From an uncultured Oscillospiraceae bacterium (GTDB lineage: Bacteria; Bacillota_A; Clostridia; Oscillospirales; Oscillospiraceae): DNA of 6,803 bases. This document shows positions 1 through 3,951 of this stretch, in pieces (position 1 is the first letter of the stretch; each line of letters starts with the position of its first letter). The stretch is taken from assembly GCA_947631675.1 (NCBI GenBank), contig CANRMG010000101.1, positions 1 through 6,803 on the forward strand. Reading direction: 5' to 3'. Both the position numbers and the translations under genes were made by a program. Below the pieces are notes generated by a model that was not told the origin of the DNA, ran no database searches, and saw only the letters and a list, made by a program, of their open reading frames with translations.

Positions 1-1582
1 CGGGCACGAAGGGGTCGGTCCAGGTCTCGGGGTCGGCGTAGTCGGCGCCCCAGTTGCACTTCATGAAGGCGTAGTTGCCCGCGCGGCGGACGGCGGCCAG
101 GAAGCCGTCGGAGGGGCCGGCCTCGACGATGATGTCGATGTAGTCGGTGCCCAGAACGCCCTCCATCTGCTGCTCCACCACCTGGCACTCATTGGCCCAG
201 TTGGAGGTGGAGGGGTTGTAGCACATCAGCACCTTCACGGGGAAGGTGGCGCCGGCGGCGGTCAGCTCCTCCACGGCCTTGTCCTTGTACTCCAGGGCCA
301 GGTCGGCGTTGAAGCTGTCGCCCTCCACGTAGGCGGCAAGACCCTCATAGGAGGTGTAGTCCTTGCCCTCGTACATGGCGAAGTTGCTGGGGGTGATGGT
401 GTTGCTGATATTGGCGGTGGGGTTCAGAGGATCGTTGGCGGCCAGGGCGGGGATGCGGTTCAGGGCATGCACCAGGGACTGGCGGAAGTTCTCGTTATTG
501 ACCGCGATGGTCCAGTTCTCCGGCTCATACTCCTCATCGAAGTTGGCGTCGAAGTTGAACAGATACCAGTACGCATAGGAGGTGCTGGGACGGGAGGAGT
601 GGATCTGGTCGGCGGTCTCGGGGTCGGCCATCATGGCGGTGAGCAGGTCGGAGGACACGGTGGCCGCGTCCAGCTCGCCGTTCAGGTACATGGTGGCGGC
701 GATGGAGGAAGCCTCAGCGTTGTAGGTCTCCCGGACCTCCTCGATGTACACGCACTCGGGCTCCCAATAGGAGGCGTTCTTGGTCAGCACGTGCTCCTGC
801 TGGGGCTTGAAGGAGCTGAGGATGTAGGCGCCGCAGTAGAGCAGGTACTCGTTGCTGGTGCCGAACTGGTCGCCGCACTCCTCCAGGAAGGGCTCATACA
901 CGGGCATGAACGCGCCGTGGCTCAGAAGGGACACGAAGTAGGCCTTGGAGCCGGTCAGAGTAAACTCAAGGGTGTAATCGTCCAGCGCCACCACGCCGAT
1001 GTCGTCCAGAGAGGCCTCGGGGGCCTCCACCAGAACTTCCTCCTCGCCGTCCTCGTTGACGATGATCTTGGCGGGGTTACCGTTCTCGTCGGTGCCGTCC
1101 TTGGCGTTGGGCAGGGCCAGCTGATAGGCGGTGTAGTCATAGTAGGCGCTGGCGCCGGCGATGTTGTCGCGCAGGACGCTGTAGGTGCTGGCGTCGTTGG
1201 CGGCGTCGCAGATATAGTGGGCGGCGGCTACCCAGTCGTGGGCGGTCACATCGGCCACCTCGTTGCCGTCCTTGTCTACCCACTTGACGCCCTCGCGCAG
1301 ATGGAACGTCCAGACGCTGGCGTCCTCGTTGGGCTCCCAGCTGGTGGCCAGAGCGGGCTCCACGTTGCCGTAGGAGTCATACTCCACCAGGCAGTCGATC
1401 AGGTTGAAGGTGATGGAGGTGGTGACGGCCTGGGTGCTGTCCAGGTAGTTGAGGGTGTCCACCTCGCTGGAATACAGGGTGCGGTAGGTGGTCTGCTCCC
1501 CGTCGGCGTAAGCGACGCAGCCCAGGGACAGGACCATCGCCACAACCAGAACCAGGGTGAGCACGCGGTTGCAGGTTCTCAT
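1..1582 (-). CDS. Peptide ABC transporter substrate-binding protein (OppA/DppE-like, SBP_bac_5), C-terminus cut by window edge
   Basis: Extracellular peptide receptor that would hand oligo- or dipeptides to an ABC permease. 527 codons are visible and the frame is still open at the left edge. Residues 1-26 form a signal peptide: short basic start, hydrophobic core of Leu/Val/Ala, then A24-Y25-A26 before Asp27, a good signal peptidase I site. C22 lies in S-L-G-C, a poor lipobox. Family motifs seen are 'ALATSWEPNEDASVWTF', 'LREGVKW' followed by a D-x-T-A-x-DW segment, and near the visible end 'NWGADYADPETW', which in OppA/DppE-type proteins lies roughly 60-100 residues before the C-terminus. Total length is therefore probably about 600. 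It lies 59 bases downstream of the dipeptide epimerase on the same strand with no clear terminator between, so the two are probably cotranscribed. Peptide specificity is not readable; murein di-/tripeptides are suggested only by the neighbour. Start ATG at 1582 is preferred over an in-frame ATG at 1600 because the Shine-Dalgarno lies between them. Confidence 0.93.
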   Translation of the reverse strand, partial: MRTCNRVLTLVLVVAMVLSLGCVAYADGEQTTYRTLYSSEVDTLNYLDSTQAVTTSITFNLIDCLVEYDSYGNVEPALATSWEPNEDASVWTFHLREGVKWVDKDGNEVADVTAHDWVAAAHYICDAANDASTYSVLRDNIAGASAYYDYTAYQLALPNAKDGTDENGNPAKIIVNEDGEEEVLVEAPEASLDDIGVVALDDYTLEFTLTGSKAYFVSLLSHGAFMPVYEPFLEECGDQFGTSNEYLLYCGAYILSSFKPQQEHVLTKNASYWEPECVYIEEVRETYNAEASSIAATMYLNGELDAATVSSDLLTAMMADPETADQIHSSRPSTSYAYWYLFNFDANFDEEYEPENWTIAVNNENFRQSLVHALNRIPALAANDPLNPTANISNTITPSNFAMYEGKDYTSYEGLAAYVEGDSFNADLALEYKDKAVEELTAAGATFPVKVLMCYNPSTSNWANECQVVEQQMEGVLGTDYIDIIVEAGPSDGFLAAVRRAGNYAFMKCNWGADYADPETWTDPFVP

Positions 1583-1589
1583 GTTGATG

Positions 1590-1597
1590 CTTCCTTT
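1590..1597 (-). promoter_or_regulatory. Ribosome binding site deciding the start of the substrate-binding protein
   Basis: On the minus strand AAAGGAAG lies 7 bases before the ATG at 1582. An in-frame ATG at 1600 sits immediately before this motif and so cannot use it. The later start also gives the more usual signal peptide beginning M-R-T-C-N-R. Confidence 0.75.
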
Positions 1598-1641
1598 CAT
1601 TTTTGTTATATCCATGCCGCACAAGAAGGCGGAAAGATACA

Positions 1642-2730
1642 TTATTGATCCCAGCAATCCGCCGGAACGGCCACGCCCACGCCGGGGTCGTCCGTCATGG
1701 CGATGACCGGGCCGTCGAACCGGGGGCCGCCGGGGAAGGGCTCGCTGGAGCAGAGAGAGGGACCGTCCAGGTCGGCCATGGTGATGACGCCTTTGGCGGC
1801 GGCCAGGTGGGCCGCGGCGGCCACGGAGATCTGGCTCTCCAGCATGCAGCCGATCATGCACTGCACGCCGAAGGTCTCCGCAATGGCGCAGAGCTTCAGC
1901 GCCGGCCATATGCCGCCGGTCTTCATGAGCTTGATGTTGATGTAGTCCGCGGCGTGCTCCCGCAGCACCCAGACCGCGTCGGCGGGGGAGAACACGCTCT
2001 CGTCCGCCAGGATGGGGGTATGTACGTGGGCCGTAACATATTTCATGCCGTCAAAATCGCCGGCGGCCACGGGCTGCTCCACCAGCTCCGCGCCGATGCC
2101 CGCGTCCTCCAGGGCAGTGATGATGCGCACCGCCTCCCGGGGGCTCCAGCCCTGGTTGGCGTCCACCCGCAGGGCCGCGTCCGGGCCCACGGCGGCGCGA
2201 ATGGCGGCCAGGCGCTCCACGTCGGTGCGGCTGTCCTTTCCCACCTTCACCTTCAGGGTGTGAAAGCCCCGCTCCACGGCCTCCAGGCTGTCCCGGACCA
2301 TCTCGTCCACGCCGTTGACGGAGATGGTGATGTCGGTCTCGAACTCCCGTTTGGCCCCGCCCAGGAGCCGCCAGAGAGGCGCGTTCAGGGTCTTGCCCCA
2401 CAGGTCCAGCAGGGCCATATCCACCGCCGCCTTGGCGGAGGTGTTGTGGACCATGGAGCGCTGCAGTTTCTCCATCACCGCGTCCAGGTCCATCAGGTCC
2501 ATGCCGACGATGGCAGGGGCGATGAAGTCCCGGACGGCGCAGGATACGGAGCCCTTCGTCTCCCCGGTGATGACGGCGGTGGCCGGCGCCTCGCCATAGC
2601 CCTCCAGGCCGTTTTCCCCGATCACCCGCACCACCACGTCGTCGATGTGCTCCACTGTGCGCAGGGCGGTCTTGAAGGGATGGGCCAGGGGGAGGGATAT
2701 GTGTCCCACCTGGATCTGCCGAATACGCAA
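1642..2730 (-). CDS. ykfB: Dipeptide epimerase, L-Ala-D/L-Glu epimerase type (enolase superfamily)
   Basis: Mg-dependent cytoplasmic enzyme that interconverts L-Ala-D-Glu and L-Ala-L-Glu, allowing murein peptides to be used. 362 residues from a TTG start, close to the roughly 366 of B. subtilis YkfB as remembered. The N-terminal capping domain (1-120) holds 'PFKTALRT' with Arg24, the residue tied to Glu side-chain recognition in the B. subtilis enzyme. The barrel carries the catalytic set: K160-V-K162, metal ligands D190 (DANQGW), E218 (VEQP) and D243 (ADES), and the opposite base K267 (NIKLMK). D320-L-D322 matches the D-x-D motif that binds the dipeptide amino group and marks this subfamily. 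Nothing essential is missing. An upstream in-frame ATG at 2841 would add 37 residues, but it lies upstream of the predicted promoter, whereas TTG 2730 has an excellent ribosome site and gives numbering matching YkfB. It is the first gene of an apparent operon with the peptide-binding protein downstream. Substrate assignment is by motif, not proven. Confidence 0.94.
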   Translation of the reverse strand: MRIRQIQVGHISLPLAHPFKTALRTVEHIDDVVVRVIGENGLEGYGEAPATAVITGETKGSVSCAVRDFIAPAIVGMDLMDLDAVMEKLQRSMVHNTSAKAAVDMALLDLWGKTLNAPLWRLLGGAKREFETDITISVNGVDEMVRDSLEAVERGFHTLKVKVGKDSRTDVERLAAIRAAVGPDAALRVDANQGWSPREAVRIITALEDAGIGAELVEQPVAAGDFDGMKYVTAHVHTPILADESVFSPADAVWVLREHAADYINIKLMKTGGIWPALKLCAIAETFGVQCMIGCMLESQISVAAAAHLAAAKGVITMADLDGPSLCSSEPFPGGPRFDGPVIAMTDDPGVGVAVPADCWDQ

Positions 2731-2737
2731 GATGTCC

Positions 2738-2743
2738 ACCTCC
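2738..2743 (-). promoter_or_regulatory. Ribosome binding site supporting the TTG start of the epimerase
   Basis: GGAGGT on the minus strand, 7 bases before TTG at 2730. This near-perfect Shine-Dalgarno decides the start in favour of a non-ATG codon over in-frame ATGs further upstream, which would add an unrelated Ala/Arg-rich leader. Confidence 0.85.
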
Positions 2744-2821
2744 AAGGATTCATATGCCGGACGGCGCGGAGCGGGCATGAAAAAGGCGGCCCGCGCGGAA
2801 ACTGCCGTGGATACGCCGTTC

Positions 2822-2850
2822 ATCATACCACACAAAATCATATTTTACAA
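2822..2850 (-). promoter_or_regulatory. Sigma-A-type promoter for the epimerase / peptide-binding operon
   Basis: Minus strand: -35 TTGTAA (2850-2845), 17-base spacer, -10 TATGAT (2827-2822), with TGG directly before the -10 giving an extended -10 element. It lies in an AT-rich island within GC-rich DNA. The predicted start near 2815 leaves a leader of about 85 bases before the TTG at 2730. No clear operator or riboswitch fold was recognised in that leader. Confidence 0.72.
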
Positions 2851-2951
2851 TATACAGGAGAAGGGAGCTGACGAAAATGGTGCCAATTGCTGTTTTTATT
2901 GCAAATACTGCCGTCCTGGCTGTTCACTTTGCGAAGAACTTTTTCGGGGCA

Positions 2952-2980
2952 TTGCCAACGGCGGCGGCCGGTGCTACAAT
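2952..2980 (+). promoter_or_regulatory. Sigma-A-type promoter for the CmpB-family membrane protein gene
   Basis: -35 TTGCCA (2952-2957), 17-base spacer, -10 TACAAT (2975-2980). The predicted start near 2987 gives a short leader of about 26 bases to the ATG at 3013. Together with the leftward promoter at 2822-2850 this makes a divergent pair with predicted start sites about 170 bases apart. Confidence 0.72.
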
Positions 2981-3012
2981 AGGCGGGCGCGGGGCGCAAA
3001 GGAGAAAGGGCT

Positions 3013-3801
3013 ATGGATATATTTCTGACGTTGGCGTTTTTGTTTTTCATCGGCTCGGTGTTCGGATGGGTGCTGGAGCTGTTCTTCCGGCGGTTCATCT
3101 CCGCCGCCAACCCGGAGCGGAAGTGGATCAACCCCGGCTTCTGCACGGGGCCCTACCTGCCGCTGTACGGGTCTGGGCTGTGCATCCTGTTTCTGATCGC
3201 CAGCCTGGAAAACACAGCGTTCATCACGGACCCCTTCTGGGAGAAGGCGGTGCTGTTCCTGTTCATGGCCGTGTGCATGACGGCCATCGAGTACATAGCG
3301 GGCCTCCTGAGCCTGAAGGTGGCCCATGTGCGGCTGTGGGACTACAGCCAGGAGTGGGGCAACATCCAGGGCATCATCTGCCCCAAGTTCTCCTTCTTCT
3401 GGGCCGTGCTGGGGGCGGCGTACTACTTCCTCATCCACCCGCATATCCTGGGAGCGCTGAACTGGCTGGCCCGGAACCTGGCCTTCTCCTTCTTCATCGG
3501 CATGTTCTACGGGATATTCTTCATCGACCTGGCCCACTCCGTGCAGCTGACGGCCAAGCTGAAGAAGTTCGCCGAGGAGAACGACGTGGTCATCAAGTAC
3601 GAGAACCTGAAGGCCCACATCCGGGCCATCGAGGACAAGAACGCCCGGAAGTACCACTTCTTCCGGCCCTTCCACTCTGCCCAGTCGCCGCTGGAGCACC
3701 TGCAGGAGCGGCTGGATGCCCTGCGGAAGGAGCACCTTGGGGAGCGGGAGCTTCCCCAGGATCTGGTGTTCGGAAAGATCCGAAAGCATTTCGACAAGTG
3801 A
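3013..3801 (+). CDS. CmpB-family integral membrane protein ('putative ABC transporter permease', PF06541)
   Basis: 262-residue membrane protein of a family common in Firmicutes whose annotation as an ABC permease component is tentative and whose substrate is unknown. Hydrophobic segments at about 2-24, 49-66, 78-99, 126-143 and 150-174 suggest five membrane spans, followed by a soluble, charged, probably helical tail from about 180 to 262. Family hallmarks are 'GWVLELFFR' at 18-26, 'NPGFCTGPYLPLYG' at 40-53, 'IEYIAG' at 92-97 and 'LWDYSQEWGNIQG' at 108-120. ATG 3013 is chosen because AAAGGAG (2998-3004) lies 8 bases upstream and the -35/-10 pair is correctly placed. It is monocistronic by appearance: divergent from the epimerase operon, and separated from the next gene by 150 bases with its own promoter. 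No ATPase or partner gene is adjacent, so an ABC role is not supported by context. Family membership is fairly sure, function is not. Confidence 0.88.
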   Translation: MDIFLTLAFLFFIGSVFGWVLELFFRRFISAANPERKWINPGFCTGPYLPLYGSGLCILFLIASLENTAFITDPFWEKAVLFLFMAVCMTAIEYIAGLLSLKVAHVRLWDYSQEWGNIQGIICPKFSFFWAVLGAAYYFLIHPHILGALNWLARNLAFSFFIGMFYGIFFIDLAHSVQLTAKLKKFAEENDVVIKYENLKAHIRAIEDKNARKYHFFRPFHSAQSPLEHLQERLDALRKEHLGERELPQDLVFGKIRKHFDK

Positions 3802-3842
3802 GCGAAAGACAGTTTTTTGTTCGCCGGAGGCGGACAGAAGAC

Positions 3843-3871
3843 TTGAAAAATCGCGTGTGATTGGTTATAGT
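3843..3871 (+). promoter_or_regulatory. Near-consensus sigma-A-type promoter for the fused activase gene
   Basis: -35 TTGAAA (3843-3848), 17-base spacer, -10 TATAGT (3866-3871): five of six consensus bases in each hexamer. The predicted start at about 3878 falls on the left arm of the stem-loop at 3876-3911, leaving a leader of about 74 bases to the ATG at 3952. Confidence 0.75.
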
Positions 3872-3875
3872 ATTG

Positions 3876-3923
3876 CCCGGCGGATGTCGGCTTTTGTCGA
3901 CGCCCGCCGGGAGCATATTTTTT
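3876..3923 (+). terminator. Stem-loop plus T-run: terminator of the CmpB gene and/or attenuator in the activase leader
   Basis: Perfect 8-bp outer stem CCCGGCGG (3876-3883) / CCGCCGGG (3904-3911), a short internal mismatch, then GTCG (3886-3889) / CGAC (3898-3901) closing an 8-base loop. Six T residues follow at 3918-3923. The T-run starts 6 bases after the stem, farther than in a textbook intrinsic terminator, so efficiency is uncertain. Because the predicted activase promoter lies just upstream, this element would form the very 5' end of the activase transcript as well as the 3' end of CmpB read-through RNA. An operator palindrome for a DNA-binding regulator is the alternative reading. Confidence 0.55.
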
Positions 3924-3951
3924 ACGAGCATTTCTAGAGAGGAAGCGGCCC

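Noticed and set aside
1583..1641. Possible promoter or terminator between the epimerase and the peptide-binding protein
   Set aside because: A TATAAC hexamer lacks a -35 at proper distance, and the CCGC/GCGG 4-bp stem has no T-run. Simple cotranscription fits better.
2785..2811. GC-rich stretch followed by T5 on the minus strand in the epimerase leader, considered as an attenuator
   Set aside because: Only a CGGC/GCCG 4-bp stem around a self-complementary CCGCGCGG with no workable loop; too weak to call a terminator.
467..2871. Long plus-strand open frames (467-1648 and 1603-2871) opposite the peptide-binding protein and the epimerase
   Set aside because: Gly/Val/His/Arg-rich shadow translations without domains. 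The minus-strand frames match known families over their whole length.
2922..2939. GTTC-N10-GAAC inverted repeat between the divergent promoters, considered as an operator
   Set aside because: Only four matching bases per arm with mismatches inside; expected by chance in a region of this size.
3802..3824. GCGAA/TTCGC repeat with a T6 run just after the CmpB stop, considered as its terminator
   Set aside because: The T-run lies in the loop rather than after the stem, and the stem is only 5 bp; the element at 3876-3923 is a much better candidate.
2877..3860. Plus-strand frame from ATG 2877 with a hydrophobic N-terminus and a purine-rich upstream stretch
   Set aside because: The -35/-10 of the CmpB promoter lie inside it, and beyond 3013 it is merely the wrong frame of the CmpB gene, with Pro/Arg/Gly-rich nonsense.
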